From Isoetes taiwanensis (Eukaryota > Streptophyta > Lycopodiopsida > Isoetales > Isoetaceae): DNA of 64,000 nucleotides. Made by a program: the position numbers and the translations under genes. Shown here piece after piece: positions 1 to 12,030 of this stretch; positions within the stretch are counted from its first letter, which is position 1, and every line of letters starts with the position of its first letter. The DNA lies in NCBI GenBank assembly GCA_021234155.1, contig JAJEKV010000051.1, positions 4,344,698-4,408,697 of the forward strand, read 5' to 3'. The notes under the pieces were generated by a model. It had not been told where the DNA came from. It worked only from the letters and a program-made list of their open reading frames with translations, and did no database searches.

Positions 1-1565
1 CCTGAGAATAGGGTATAGAAATTTGACAAAGAAGCCATACTAAGCAGGGGTACAATTCTTTGAATAAGGGTTTAATGATGATAGCACTGGTTGGAGGATG
101 ATAAAATGTTATAATGTGATTATACCATTCAAGGCTCTTTGATGATTACGGTGATGGTGCAGGCTTGAAAGAGTTGAAGAAAAAAAGGATGCCTAGCTGG
201 CATATTCACCAAAACTTTTATAAATCTATGCTTCCAGATGATACTAATTCTAAGATTGCTATTGCTGCTATAGGCCAGTGGTTCATGACCAGGTACCACA
301 TAGGAGATTTACTAGGCTTAAGGTAATAACTGATACAAAAGCTACTAACTAGTAATTGTTGCAGGGATTGTTCTAGAAAGACCAATTAAGGTTCATCCTC
401 TAGTAGTGCACAAGCTTCAGGACTAAATTGCAATAGTACTAAAGTGGAGAAGCCTTAACTGCTGTACCTGAAATGGTGGAAGCATCCCAATGCGCTTCCT
501 TGCCCCCCAGTGGCATCCAAAAGCCAAACGGCGTTTCAAGTAGTTTGGCTTATGACAGAATCTTTGCTTAGCTGTAATACAATGAATATCTGCTAACTTG
601 CATTGACATGGCACTTGAGCTAACTGAACTCCCGATTTTGAGTTTCATATTGGCTCATATCGTATGGCTGGTCTACTTTAGATGCAGATGCCAAAAGATC
701 AGATAATGAAGTTCATTTTTCAAATTCTTCTGTGCAGGTAGTCAGATAATTTGTATCCAAGCTGTCAAAATATGGTGTAACATATTTGTAACTGGATTAA
801 ATAATCACAGACAAGCCCAAGGACATGGATCTTAGTTTGTTAAAAGTGTTAGCAGTCTGGAAATGCTTTTGGCATTGCAGTCCAGAAAATCAAGCTGAGC
901 CCTGATATCTACCTGAGGAGATTGGTGAAAGCATGCTCTAGCAGTTACTTACTGCCATAGCAGCAAATCAGTCATTTTCCCACTGCTGCCCGCTACTTCT
1001 TGGTTGTTATCTGCAAATTGAAAATCTCTTCTGGCCGATTTAACCAAGCCTATTTGGTAAGTTAAACTGAAATCTTTTCAAGGAACCAAATATCACCGAA
1101 GGGAAGGTGTCAAATATATGGTGTAAGCCATAATTGTGACTGGACTAAATATCTGCACCCAGTTTCGATCAAATGAGATCGCTCTTCGGTTCACAAGAAG
1201 TACCAGACAATAGGAGTTTGTTAAGTTTGTTATCATGGACATCCACATCCTATTAACAAGGATTCTGCTCTTCTCAACATGAACCGTTAGTTGCTTGCTC
1301 CTAGTTCTAACTCTTTTGTTTCTTGCTTTGTATCTTAGGATACTTGCTGCCTAGACTTCAAAGTTTCAACCAAGCATCTACGTAAATATTGTAAGAATTT
1401 CACATGATGAGAAGACAACTCACATAATTTTCTGCCAAGTAATTTATAATACTCAAGCATAACTTGCTAATATGAGCATTAAAAGCATTTCCTACATCTT
1501 GCAGACAGACTAAAACACGTGTATTCCCATGGGTTTCCTGCTAGAAATAGCACTAAAAAACTTAC
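1..1565. other. Presumed HflX intron; no gene seen
   Basis: This stretch follows the donor GTAAGT of the last visible HflX exon on the minus strand. I searched it for the expected G1 motif and the helical region before it and found neither. It is AT-rich with short unrelated open frames only, so it is best read as an intron continuing out of the window. Confidence 0.5.
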
Positions 1566-4341
1566 ACGTGAACGAAGAATACGTTTGTCCACTTCTATCT
1601 GCTTCTCTCCCATCCCCTTTACCATACCCCCAGCCTGCCTCTCTAGATGGCTCCATAGCCTAGTCAAGCGTGGCAACTGGTACTCCATTTTTGCTAAATC
1701 AACCTAGAAAATTATAGATACAACAGACATATGAATAAGTTACTGAAGCTCCTTCAAGGGAGCAAGCCATAAATGCCTTATTATATGCATATTCCTTGAC
1801 TGGTTGAAACATCATACCCCACAGCCATGGCTCCTTCACTGCATGTAATTATGCCTCAAAAGAGATGCATGCAATTAAAGAAATGCCGTTTCATTTAGTA
1901 GCTTATTTTATACTGTTTTCACCGTTCATTTATTTGGTTTCTTTAATTATTCTAATATAATCATTTTCATAGACCCTATCACTTTTCTATTGCTTCAATA
2001 CAATTATGCCACATGCATTGCTTACCTTCATACAAGGAGATGATAGCATTAATCATGATAGCCAGGCTTCATACTCATCAAAGAACAACCATCCATACAA
2101 CAGCACTGCAGATACAGAATTGCGCTCTGGTCCAACGTTGTAATATTATTAAACCATAATGATACTTCAGGTCTGTTAACTCTTCAGCTACAAGGAAAAA
2201 CTATGAACATAGCTGGATCTATCTAATTGTCTGAATAAGGCATCGTATCTCTATTAACAAGTATTAAGAATGAGATATATATACATATATTTTAGCTCAA
2301 TCAACTAAAAATGTGCAGTAACATTACTTGCAGTGACGCCTCACGTGTTGCTGCCCTCTGGCTAAATATGTCAAGGATAAGTGCAGTCCTATCACATACT
2401 CGTACTTCATCACCAAAAGCTTTTGCCAGGTTCCTAAGTTGTCTATCCATTCCAGCAGACAAATCCCTCAATTTTCAGAATTACAGTATGTTATGTTCAA
2501 AAGGAATAAAAAATATCAGGGTTGATGTTTCAGTACCCTGGCGAAATTTCATCATCAAGGATTACAGTTTCGATATTGCCAGCACGGATGGTAGCCTGCA
2601 GCTCTTGGACCTTTCCTGATGAAATGTAGGTTCTAGGACTGGGATGGTCCAACCTGATATTTTATACTACAGCAATAAAAACTGACAGCCAGGAAAAAAA
2701 AAGCATATTGAAAGAAGACAATAACAACGGAGAATAGAATTAAATATCGTTACCTCTGATACATTGAACCCACAACAAAAAGCCCAGCAGTCTCTGCCAG
2801 TTTTGCAAGCTCATCAAGAGATTCTTGGATCCCAAATAAAGGCCGCTTTCCTCTCTTAAGTTCCACACCGACTAGATAAGCTCTTTCATAAAAGACCTGC
2901 ATCATTCCAGAAATAAGTGTACCTCTATATTTCTTAGTTGCTGCCCAAAGATATATGACAGTGCACCTTACAAATCTCCCAGTTTAAAGTTTGCACCCTC
3001 CTGGTTTTATCCTAAAGCATGATTTGATAACGTGGTCTACACGAAGCAATATATGTGTTTTCACTCTTTTCCAGCGGTAGAAGTAAAAAAAAAACTTGCT
3101 AGTAAAGGAATGTTCAATGCCCTTGCAATTTAGCAATATGGCTCTCTGAACTCCATGTTTGCATTTGTCATTATGAACTGTTGCTCTATCATGTTTCTTC
3201 TCCTTATTTTACCGTGTGCAAGTTCGAGAATGGTAATGGGCATATATGAAGTGAAAGATGAATGTCCACCTGACTTCATAACACCCATGATGCTACGAGC
3301 CCATATAGTGTCAAAATATATGTAGTCTTAATTTCATGCATAGTGGCGGTATTGCTTACTGTTCCAACCCATAGTTGATACTCTAAAATGATTTATCAAA
3401 GTTCTCCTAAGAGTGTCTCGAATGCCAAAGCCATTTTGAATGCTATACATCATCTTCAAAAGCTTTATATGAGAACATGATGATGTCTGTTCTGTTGCTT
3501 ATTCTTAGGTGGCAATCGCAATTGTGAACAGCAAAATATGACCAGGCCTTTTCCAGGATTCTCAAACTATTTATCCTTTTTAAACTTGCTGTAACTACTA
3601 CTGCCTCGTCAAAGCTAGTACAACTTGCTTGAAGGTAACCTGCTACTCCAAATTTTCACACAACCTGGGCAAAGTTCTTTTATTTAATTTTCACTATTTA
3701 TCCAACATAGACGCACCACGCACTACCTCTTAAGTTTTACAAAACATAATAGAAAAGCAAGTACCTCTCTGCCATTCTGCATCCTGAACCGATCATTTGT
3801 ATTCTTCTCCTCATACTCTGTTATTGAAGGCAATGCTGAAAATGAATCATCTTCCTTAATCCAATCAGAATTATCCAAAGCCTCGTCATTTGCATCCAGC
3901 TCCACTATATCACCACCATCTTCGTCTTCAAAGGCTTCCACTCTGTTGTCAACAAGCTGAATACTACCGTTGGGAGTTGATGGTTCCTCTTTAATAGGGA
4001 GAATGCTACTATTGACAAGCAGGCCGGTTCCATTGGGTTCCGACGCTTCTTCCACTACCATTTTATTGCCAACCCAATCAGACTCTGGGTTTATAATTTG
4101 CTCCTCAGGCCGGAACGTTTCATATCTAGAATAATCTTCAAACTGGACCTCGCTTCCATGCTTCTGCTTCCACTTCCGAGCTTCAAATTTCTAAACGTAA
4201 GATTTTACACTAACAAAGGAACCAAAATATATCAGCTTATCTTACCTTGCGTTCTCCAACCAGTATATGATCTTCCTTGCCGAATGGGAAAAGAATATGG
4301 TCGGCTAAAATCCATGAATAAAGGGCGGATATGAAAGCCAT
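1566..4341 (-). CDS. HFLX: HflX-type GTPase, N-terminal exons (partial gene)
   Basis: HflX proteins are ribosome-associated GTPases; plants have an organelle-targeted form. Seven minus-strand exons with GT-AG borders and matching phases are readable: 4341 or 4304-4246, 4190-3765, 2896-2754, 2653-2537, 2442-2328 and 1703-1566, with an acidic linker in the second. Recognisable blocks are [86 protein letters not shown] and [11 protein letters not shown]...RQAGG...[10 protein letters not shown], in family order. The intron of 868 bp at 2897-3764 holds no other gene. The GTP-binding G domain that should follow is not in 1-1565, so it lies beyond the left edge behind a long intron, or is lost. The first exon is uncertain: 4341 is an ATG, while 4304 follows a good acceptor. 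No in-frame stop was seen in these exons. Confidence 0.9.
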
Positions 4342-5388
4342 GACCTTCGTTATGGAGGAAATTTGGATGGAGCGAGCTTAACTCCGGCAGTGTGGCCATG
4401 TGTTAAAGATAAGACCACAACAACCCTTGTATCCTCATTTTCATAAGTGTCAACGTCTTTGTAGAAATTTGACGTCGAGACTGCAGTGTTAAATAATAAG
4501 CAATCCTAGACCAAGTCAAAGGGTGGGCATACAAATATCATACATGAAGATAGATCAATATCAGGGTGCCTCCTCCAGATTTGTGGTTGGATTCTTCCAA
4601 TTTTTTGTTCATGATCTCTCTTCATAGGTTCACCTTTATAGTAGCATCCACCTCCTTGTTTGAATCGGGCATGTGATCACGCCTACTGATGCTCCGTAAT
4701 ATAGACGATATAGGCTTGTAACTCACGTAGACAGATTATTTCGCATAACCACCTAGCAAATCACTAAGGAGAGGAGTGACATTCTCTTCCCAAGTTCCCT
4801 CTTTGTGATGTTGATGGTAGGCTAATGTGTAGATTCTAATGACCTATAAGATTAATTGACTTTAAAATCTCTTGCTTAATTGCTATAGGTATGACTTCCT
4901 AATCAGCAAATTTGAATGTCTACAATAGACTATAAATAGGTAATATAGTCCGTTGTGTTACGACTCAAGTTTTATTGTGAGGGCCATGTCTAAAGTGCCT
5001 TGGATTCTATGGGAGGTTGTTGACTTCCATCTACCTTGTTCTATCCTTGGGATTTGTTTGCCTACTTTTTCCCTGCCTTTTGACTATGGTGAGCAAGTTT
5101 ACTCCTTGATGGCTAATCCCACATGTGTATTGAATTTGAATGGAATTGCGATAGTCGCGTTTGTCTAGGGCTTCAATGTAGAGCAAGAATGAAGGATTTC
5201 CATTGTACAATCTATCAAAGGAGATATAACACGCGTTATTCCCCTTGTTTTTATTGCTTCATGGATGTGTGGCAGTAGATCTATTATTAAATTTTACTCA
5301 TCTCTCTCTCTCATGATCTTTTGGTCTTCGTAGACGTTAAAAATCTATTCTATTCTATTCTTCTTATTGATAGAAGATTTCATTCTAC
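4342..5388. other. Intergenic, upstream of HflX
   Basis: No domain, splice-bordered exon or repeat boundary is recognisable. A 71-residue plus-strand open frame at 4953-5168 has no family resemblance I can name. The HflX promoter and transit-peptide exon could lie here but I cannot place them. Confidence 0.4.
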
Positions 5389-5573
5389 GTGTCATATGAT
5401 GATTAGACACTTTTGCTGATGCGGCATGTAGTATGCGTGTTGCTGACATAGCAGATCTTTATAAGCCATAGTCATGCGTGTAGTTGGTTATTTAGTTGGG
5501 AAGCTCAGGGAGGAAGCGTCTCATTTTGTATCTTCTCTCTATTTTCAATACATTGAAAACCTAAAGTCTTTCC
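5389..5573 (+). repeat. Probable 5' LTR of the Copia element
   Basis: The right end is fixed by the primer-binding sequence beginning at 5574. A TATA-like TTTATAAG lies near 5458. The left end, taken at a TG dinucleotide, is a guess because no second LTR copy is present to define it. Confidence 0.45.
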
Positions 5574-5585
5574 TGGTATCATAAT
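5574..5585 (+). other. Primer-binding site, initiator tRNA-Met type
   Basis: TGGTATCATAAT resembles the plant Copia/Gypsy primer site TGGTATCAGAGC with changes in the last bases. It lies directly before the gag leader. Confidence 0.6.
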
Positions 5586-6037
5586 TGGTTTTGAAAAGGA
5601 GATGCAGTGCAATTATGAGACGTCAAGTCATCTATTGTGGGACGTCAAGCTTTTTCTAGCCTTTTTCTATATTTGAAGTTTTTCAAATTTAGCTTTATCA
5701 GCTGGAGTGGATTTAGGCAGGCTTTTTAAAGGGCCTATTCTTATCATGATCGGATGATCAAGGTCATGTTCTTGCATCTTGAAAGATTTGATGTAGAGGT
5801 GGTTTTACCTCAGAATCCTTAGATTGTGGCTGAAATTTGGTCTTTCTTTGAAATTTTTTCACTGATAAGGTCGGTTTTAAGCAGTATACTCGAATGCTAA
5901 TCAGTCGGTGTATCTTTTCATCAGATCTGATAGTTCTTGCAAGATGTTGCCTAAATTCTGTCATATTCCTTCAGAAATTTTTGTTTCATCAAATTCTTTT
6001 GGATCTTTGTGATCTGTATTGCAGTTTTTGCAATCAA

Positions 6038-7017
6038 ATGGCTTCTCATACTGATCCCTAGAAGTATTTTACTCATACAGTATTGGATGCAAAGAATTAT
6101 TTTACCTGGAGGGATTCCTTTGAGATGAATTTGAACTTGAGGGATTTGGGAGATGTTTTTCTTGCTACATAGAATCCTACCAGTACAGATGATCAGAAGA
6201 AGGATATGTATACCTTGAATCATCTTAGGGCCTGCATCTGCACAGATTTTCAGAGGGATGTTAGAGGATTTAAAACATTCACAGAAGTTTTTGCATATCT
6301 TCAAAAAATTTGTACGCAAGAAGGTAAAGGGCAGCAAATCATGATACATAGCAAGATGGACAATCTTAGACTTTAATATTATACTAACATGAGGAATTAT
6401 TTGCAGCAGTTCAAAGCTTTGAGAGAAAAGTCCTTTGCAGCAGGAGGAAATATGGAGGAGATCACTCTTATCATGTATGTTTTGAAAGGGTTGTCAAAGG
6501 AATAGCAACATATCATTGATCATTATCAAATGAAAGTTAAAATCAAAATTACATTCAATCAACTTCAATAGAATCTGTTGGATGCAGAATTGAATAGGAA
6601 GAGAAGAAATCACTATAAGCATGCACATTACTCTACAACTAAGGTTTCTTTGCCTTCTAATACTTCTTTTCTTACTTGTTCCATTAATTCTTCCACTAAA
6701 TTAGCATCTAAGTCTTCATCTGGCCCTGTCACAACATCTAGAGAACCTTTTACTTGTAGGTTCTGTGGAAAGAAGGGTTATATTAAACGTGATTACAAGA
6801 AGTTGCAACGTGAATTTGCACAGTATTCAAAAGCTCACGCTATTAAACAGGTTAAACAAGTCTCGGTTCCAGCAGCCAGTTCTTCAAAGCAGGAAACCAA
6901 TGCAAACGTGTCTCATATTTCTATTGATGATTTTGAGCTTGGGTTTCTAAATTTCGCAGCAGAGAATTTTGAAGAAGATACTTGGTTACTTGATTCTGCT
7001 ACTATAAACATTTTGTA
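6038..7017 (+). pseudogene. Copia gag and protease start, with stops
   Basis: The frame opens at the ATG at 6038. It reads LDAKNYFTWRDSFEMNL, the typical Copia gag opening, then RDLGDVF and a helical region LRNYLQQFKALREKSF-like. In-frame stops occur early (codon 8) and at least four times before 6,577. The zinc knuckle CRFCGKKGYIKRDYKK has kept both cysteines of the first pair but replaced the histidine and last cysteine by tyrosine. The protease site DTWLLDSATIN has lost the glycine of DSGAT. The reading frame then shifts by one base. Function in a live copy: capsid and polyprotein cleavage. Confidence 0.85.
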
Positions 7018-7730
7018 GGGAAGTCCCAACTCTTTGACACATTAACACCTCATGATACTACCATAGTCAAGATGGCTGATGGCAATTTGGCCAAATCTAA
7101 AGGGAAGGCAGTGTTAATTTTCAAACTGAAAATTGTATCACTCTTAAAATTGAGGATGTCATTCTAGTTTCTAGATTGTTGGTGAATTTCTTGAGCGTTA
7201 GTGAATTTGACAAGAAGATGGGTTATGATGCCTTGTTTACTAGAGGATTAGTATACATTTTGCACAAAAAATCCATTAACTTTTGTGGATCTTTAAAAAC
7301 TTGGGTTTAGTGCCAAAGGCTATCTCAATGATGAAGGATTGTATATTCTTCATAAAGGGCATCATCCTTCGCAATAAGTTGCTGATACAATCCATAATTA
7401 GTCTTCACTTTCGATAGCAGTCCCTCAATCTCAAGGATCATTGTGGCATCCACGGTATGGACATATTGCTAATTCTGCTTTAGTGACAGCATCTAAATAT
7501 CAAATGGTTAATGGATTACCTATATTTAAAGCTCAAGTTGTTGATTGTCATGCTTGCAGACTTGGCAAGCAAGTCCAAGCTTCTTATCCCTCTGCAGAAT
7601 TTCGTAGCCAAACAGTTTTGGAACTCAATCATTTTAACATGTGTTATCTTCCTATTGAATCATATGGTGGTAACAGGTACTTCATGGTTTTTGTTGATGA
7701 TTTAGTAGGTATACATGTATCCTATCCTGT
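7018..7730 (+). pseudogene. Copia protease end, pre-integrase and integrase start
   Basis: After the frameshift the protease continues as HFVGKSQLFDTLTPHDTT and VKMADGNLAKSKGK. From 7441 the pre-integrase domain reads LWHPRYGHIANSALV, with the H-H pair, followed by CHACRLGKQ, giving the C-C pair. The integrase core begins GGNRYFMVFVDD and is cut off before the second and third acidic residues. Stops and a frameshift separate the two blocks. Confidence 0.8.
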
Positions 7731-7927
7731 CATGGGGTGGTCTAGGTGCAGAATATCTATTCCCCTGGTTATTTAAAACCATTGAGAATACACTTGGCAT
7801 GAAAGCATGGGGAAAGGTGTGATGTGCTTCACAACCAGTTAAGTAGTTGTTATTAGCAATCACATCTACTGAGGTGCTTGTAGCACAACTAGCTAAGTGG
7901 TAGTGCCATTGGGCTTGGGTGTAATAT

Positions 7928-8522
7928 AAAGTGGCCATGGATTTCTAAAGAGGGATAGATTGTCTTGGCTTCCAACATTATGATAGCTTGGGACAATTGG
8001 AATTATGGTTTTCTAGCGAGGAGAGGATTGTGCAAGCCACAATCATTGAATTGCATAGGGCAGGATTCAGTTAAACTGCATTTGAATTGCAATCTTGATC
8101 GGGAGTTCAATACAAGTTTGGCATGGCTAGTCTAGGGGGCTCAAGAAGTGGGAAGCCTAGGGGTTTCCCGTAGCCAAGCTTGAACTCATTTGAGGGATGC
8201 AACACATTGTCTGGATTCTTATTATCTAAAGTGGCCATGGATTTCTAAAGAGGGATAGATTGTTTTGGCTTCCAAGATTGTGATAGCTTGGGACAATTGG
8301 AATTATGGTTTTCTAGCCAGGAGAGGATTGTGCAAGCCACAATTGAATTGCGCAGGGCAGGATTTAGTTAAACTGCATTTGGATTGCAGTCTTGATCGGG
8401 GGTTCAATACAAGTTTGGCATGGGGAGTCCAGGGGCTCAAGAAGTGGGGAACCTAGGGGGTTTACCGTAGCCAAGCTTGAACTGATTTGAGGGGTGCAAC
8501 ACATTGTCCTGGATTCTTATCA
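7928..8522. repeat. Two tandem copies of a 300-bp unit
   Basis: The block starting AAAGTGGCCATGGATTTC occurs at 7928 and again at 8228, and each copy runs to the phrase near ACATTGTCTGGATTCTTAT. The copies differ by a few substitutions and small indels. No long open frame is conserved. It directly follows the truncated Copia element and may be the remains of a further element. Confidence 0.85.
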
Positions 8523-8910
8523 TTATCATAATCTATCATCTTGGTCTTTATATTCGTACATATCTTTGGTATTGTGTCTAAGAAGGAAACTTCCTTAAAA
8601 TTTGCATCGTTTACCATGAAACAAAACCTTCTAATGTGCAAAACCAAGAGCACTAATAAGCACAGAATAAAAAAAGCCAAATTAAACCTTATTTTGTCTC
8701 ATAAAGCCCAGGTGAATATCAAGATGAACAAACTTGGAAGACCTTTTATCCTCGATAAAGATGTGCGTACATATTCAATATACTTAATCATCATTTGCAT
8801 CTTCTATATAATGGAATGCAAATGCATTTTATGATTGAAAGAAATCAAGCTATTTCTAAATTCAAATCATTGGACATGCAATAACAATCTAATAAGCATC
8901 TTTACTGCAA
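8523..8910. other. No gene seen
   Basis: AT-rich sequence with short open frames on both strands and no recognisable motif. It is the 3' flank of the root-cap fragment on the minus strand. Confidence 0.4.
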
Positions 8911-9337
8911 TCAACGGCGACAAACAATGTTTGCAACTGGGAACTCCTCTTTGTCAGCATAGGAAGTCTCAAGTGGGAGCCCAAATAGTGAAACTTGGCA
9001 GTCAGTTGCAAAGAGCGAGGAGGTGGCATACAATCTCTCGCCGCCCATGATGGGCATAGCAGAAGTGCGATTTACACGAGTACCAAAGTTTGGTGCATAT
9101 GTTTGTCCAAGGACTCCTTACACCTTGCTAGAGAGATGGAAGAACCTAAAATGAAGTTCAAGATGAGCAAAGCAATCATCATCGGTAATACCATATTTAT
9201 GCACACGAGACTCCTCGACAGTAATGGGAACGACAGAAGCTTCAATGGCAAACAATCCTTGGGCTTCAACAGAAATTTTATTGGTAGCTTTATCGTGGAT
9301 GATTTGGAGGCCATCTTTGGGAGCCTCTAATACGGCA
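8911..9337 (-). pseudogene. Root-cap/LEA family protein, C-terminal domain with one stop
   Basis: The minus strand gives a continuous frame with the hallmark blocks of the plant root-cap domain family: [76 protein letters not shown]. It ends at a TGA at 8911-8913. One in-frame TAA at 9118-9120 falls just before GVLGQTY, where the family has a short polar segment. The frame before 9337 is lost, so this is a terminal exon or a truncated copy. Family members are secreted proteins of root caps, pollen and seeds; the precise biochemical role is unclear. Apart from the stop, the domain is well preserved, which suggests recent loss of function or a sequence error. Confidence 0.85.
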
Positions 9338-9470
9338 CTTTAATTTATGTGACCCAACCAACTGGACAAAAGCATGTAGACGATGAGGTTTGGCCCTCTA
9401 TATGTGGTAATTAGGTGCTGCCTCCCCAAGATCCCAAACTATATCAAATCCTCTCCCTCCTCGGAATGCT

Positions 9471-9618
9471 CGCCTTTGAGCATATGGGACTTATATCCTT
9501 CGTCCATGAGGCAATTTACCAATTGGGACGCTCCCATAGAGACTCGCCTTTGAGCATATGGGACTTATATCCTTCGTCCATGAGGCAATTTACCAATTGG
9601 GACGCTCCCATAGAGACT
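9471..9618. repeat. 74-bp tandem duplication
   Basis: CGCCTTTGAGCATATGGG and what follows occur at 9471 and 9545, spaced 74 bp, with nearly identical copies. It lies in the leader of a minus-strand LTR element whose primer site is at 9634. Confidence 0.9.
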
Positions 9619-9633
9619 TGAACTCGAGACTCA

Positions 9634-9647
9634 GGCTCTGATACCAA
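9634..9647 (-). other. Primer-binding site of a minus-strand LTR element
   Basis: GGCTCTGATACCAA is the reverse complement of TTGGTATCAGAGCC, the usual plant tRNA-Met primer site. The LTR would lie to its right but its limits are not defined by a second copy. Confidence 0.7.
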
Positions 9648-9844
9648 ATGCTACGCACTAGGACCTCTAGTGATAACCAACACACCAAAAGGGCGGACCC
9701 TTCAAGGAAATCGTTATCCAGTGGGCCCCAACCTTTCCAAGGCTTTATCCCATACCCAATAAACCATATCAATTCCTCCCCTTCTTGAGATGCTTGCTCT
9801 CAAGCATATGGAACACACCAATATTGCCACGAGAAATTGACCCA

Positions 9845-9858
9845 GGCTCTGATACCAA
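9845..9858 (-). other. Second antisense primer-binding site
   Basis: GGCTCTGATACCAA recurs 211 bp to the right of the first. The sequence to the right is the candidate LTR with a TATA box. Two primer sites this close mean two truncated or nested elements. Confidence 0.7.
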
Positions 9859-10393
9859 TTGATACTATCTACTCGGAATACCTGAACAAACATAAGAAGT
9901 TTTACACAAATTAGTAGCCAAAGCCTTATTCAAAAGAGCTCTTCACCCAACCGGGCCACTGAGCTAGCAATATTCCGGCTGGAACACAAAGATTATAAGG
10001 CATATCTGACAATCAGCATTTTCTTGGAGCTCCTGTCTCGAGCTAGAAGTCTTCTTTGACTTCTTGACACTCCTTCGGCTATATCTCTCTCATTCAGATG
10101 AAGTACGAAAAGTGCAACACCAATTTGGAAACTAGAGTTCGAGCCGGTTCCAGAAACGTAAGAATCACCCAAATTTGATCTTTGCTTGAGAAGATGTCGC
10201 CAATTGAAGTTTATGTTCTATTTATAGAACTCTCTGCGACTTTAACCTTCTTTGCCTTTGCCTTGCCTTTTGTTCCCAGCCATGAGATATATACTAGCTC
10301 TATATGATTTTGCCTATTGCTTAATCATATTGGCCACTCCCCCGAGCTCCACCATATCATAAGCCTCTACATGTTCATAGCCTAATTGCAGCT
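9859..10393 (-). repeat. Probable LTR fragment with TATA box (minus)
   Basis: The left end is set by the primer site at 9845-9858. On the minus strand TATAAATA is present at 10226-10219, suitable for an LTR promoter. The right end is arbitrary because no partner LTR is in the window. Confidence 0.5.
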
Positions 10394-10429
10394 GAGACGC
10401 ATGGAGATGCTGCACACAAGATATTGGAA

Positions 10430-11233
10430 CAACTTGTCAAACCAGTTGTAAGTAAAGTGGAGGTGGTCTGAGTCCACGTCCTCATCTCTACTACCTATTC
10501 CCACACGAAAATGCTTAACGATGTGCATATCCTGCTTAGCCACCAATACATAGTCCACCACACTAGAGTCGCCCCCTGGCTCTCCTACCTGCAAGTGTGC
10601 TTGCAAGAGGACGACCACTGTGCCAGTCTATTTCATATTACCAGGCCAAAGATGCTGCAGAGCAATAATAGCTACCATAGCACGTGACCTGATTGTCATC
10701 TGATGCCCATGGCCAAGATCCTTCTGAAGGGCAGAGTTGCAACACATCGTCAGCCAAGAGATCAAATCTCATGGGCTGCTCTACACACGCTTGCATTGAA
10801 GTCCCTGACAAACATGAGAATACCCAACTACTTCTGCTACTGTATATCATTATATAGATCGATATAAGGGTCTAGCCTATCCACATCCAAATGAATGTGA
10901 CAGAAGTTGCTCTCGGCATGCACGAAATAGCAGGCCGCCATAAAAAGAGGGTTGCAGCTGCAGTTTTGCCCATGCACCCCCAGGTATCGGTTGTGCTTGT
11001 TTGCCTTGCACAAGGAGACTGATTATGGCAAGATTATTCGGTAATAGCAGGCGACCCTCCGTGCCCTCGCTTCCCTATACAACTCATTGAAGACGGAATG
11101 CACTGGTATCCTGGCAAGTCAGATAGATTGTATCCTGCATGCTCCCATGTTTCCATGAGGAAAATGAGGTCCATATCTGCGGCAACTAAGTTGAGACTAT
11201 TTCCTTCTGCCATGAGAAGTCCCGACAATTCTA
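10430..11233 (-). pseudogene. LINE (non-LTR) endonuclease domain, decayed
   Basis: On the minus strand the apurinic-type endonuclease of LINE ORF2 is recognisable in order. DLIFLMETWEHAGY holds the catalytic Glu, followed by KRGHGGSPA; further on comes FVRDFNAS, which corresponds to GDFNA; near the end SSVVDYVLVAKQD is followed by the SDH motif as DSDHLHF. Frameshifts and stops separate the blocks, so it cannot be functional. The reverse transcriptase part is absent here. A LINE reverse transcriptase of unknown relation lies at 37 kb on the plus strand. Confidence 0.8.
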
Positions 11234-12030
11234 GAAGACCTTCCGAGGCACAATCCCTATTTACTTTGTAGGAGCCGCAGCAGCGGGTGGGGCGGTAGAG
11301 GTGGAAGCTTCATGCGGCGTGTGGGTAGCGGCAGGTGAGGCCACGAGAGCGGAGTGTGCAGCTGTAGCAGGTGAAGTAGGGGAATGGCCTGAGCAGTTGG
11401 GGCTTTAGCATGAGAATTCCGAGGAGCGTTTGGCAGTCGCAATATGTGCATTTTGCCTCAAATCAGTCCTGCAACACTCCCCCTATTTGCGTTACGTTCT
11501 TGACATTATCCAACTCGCATCTGCGGTCTTCCTATTGTGGGGGTCAGATCCTGGTCAATGTTCAAGTCAGTCCCCTTCAACTGCTTGCCCTGATGCAGGA
11601 TGGCTGCCCTCGCTCTCACACGTTCTTGACCATGAGTATGACTACTCGAGGGTGGTCATGATGTTGGGCTCCATGGCGGCTCGCATTAATGTTATGCACG
11701 TGAGTGAAAAACATCATCCAGACAAGGATCAGTATTTGGAGTCGATCACTGAGGCTTTCTTCTGCCAGCTCTATCAGGCCACACAGCTTCTGCATCCCTG
11801 CTCCTGGAGCTCTTTGATCGTCGGATGTCATGTGCGGTGGATGGGACATGGGCTACGGCTGTGCTAGGGTGGTGGCAGCATGGGGCAGTTTGATGGTGCA
11901 GCAGTGTGCAATACCAACTGACGTCGTGGGGGATGTGGGACTGGTGCAGCCTATGCTACGGCCTCTTCTTTCTAAAGCCTAGAGCTCAGCTTCTGCTAGA
12001 ATTGTTGCAAGGGGATGTCACCTAGAAGAC
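11234..12030. other. GC-richer stretch, possible LINE 5' part
   Basis: This lies upstream of the endonuclease on the minus strand. A proline-rich minus-strand frame at 11451-11257 and a plus-strand frame of 145 residues at 11430-11867 overlap it, and neither matches a family I know. Position and base composition are compatible with the ORF1 region of the LINE, but that is inference only. Confidence 0.3.

Larger units (their letters stand above)
5389..7780 (+). mobile_element. Decayed Ty1/Copia element, truncated in integrase
   Basis: Read on the plus strand in order: probable 5' LTR, primer site TGGTATCATAAT at 5574, gag, zinc knuckle, protease, pre-integrase zinc domain and the start of the integrase core. 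The coding part stops making sense after about 7,730, so the rest of integrase, reverse transcriptase, RNase H and 3' LTR are missing here. Several in-frame stops and a frameshift in the protease show it is inactive. The protease block VKMADGNLAK recurs at 58.5 kb, so both copies belong to one family. Confidence 0.85.

Noticed and set aside
1519..1707. Plus-strand open frame
   Set aside because: Antisense shadow of the HflX exon at 1703-1566.
4098..4334. 78-residue plus-strand open frame
   Set aside because: It overlaps HflX exons on the other strand, which have the family blocks and splice sites.
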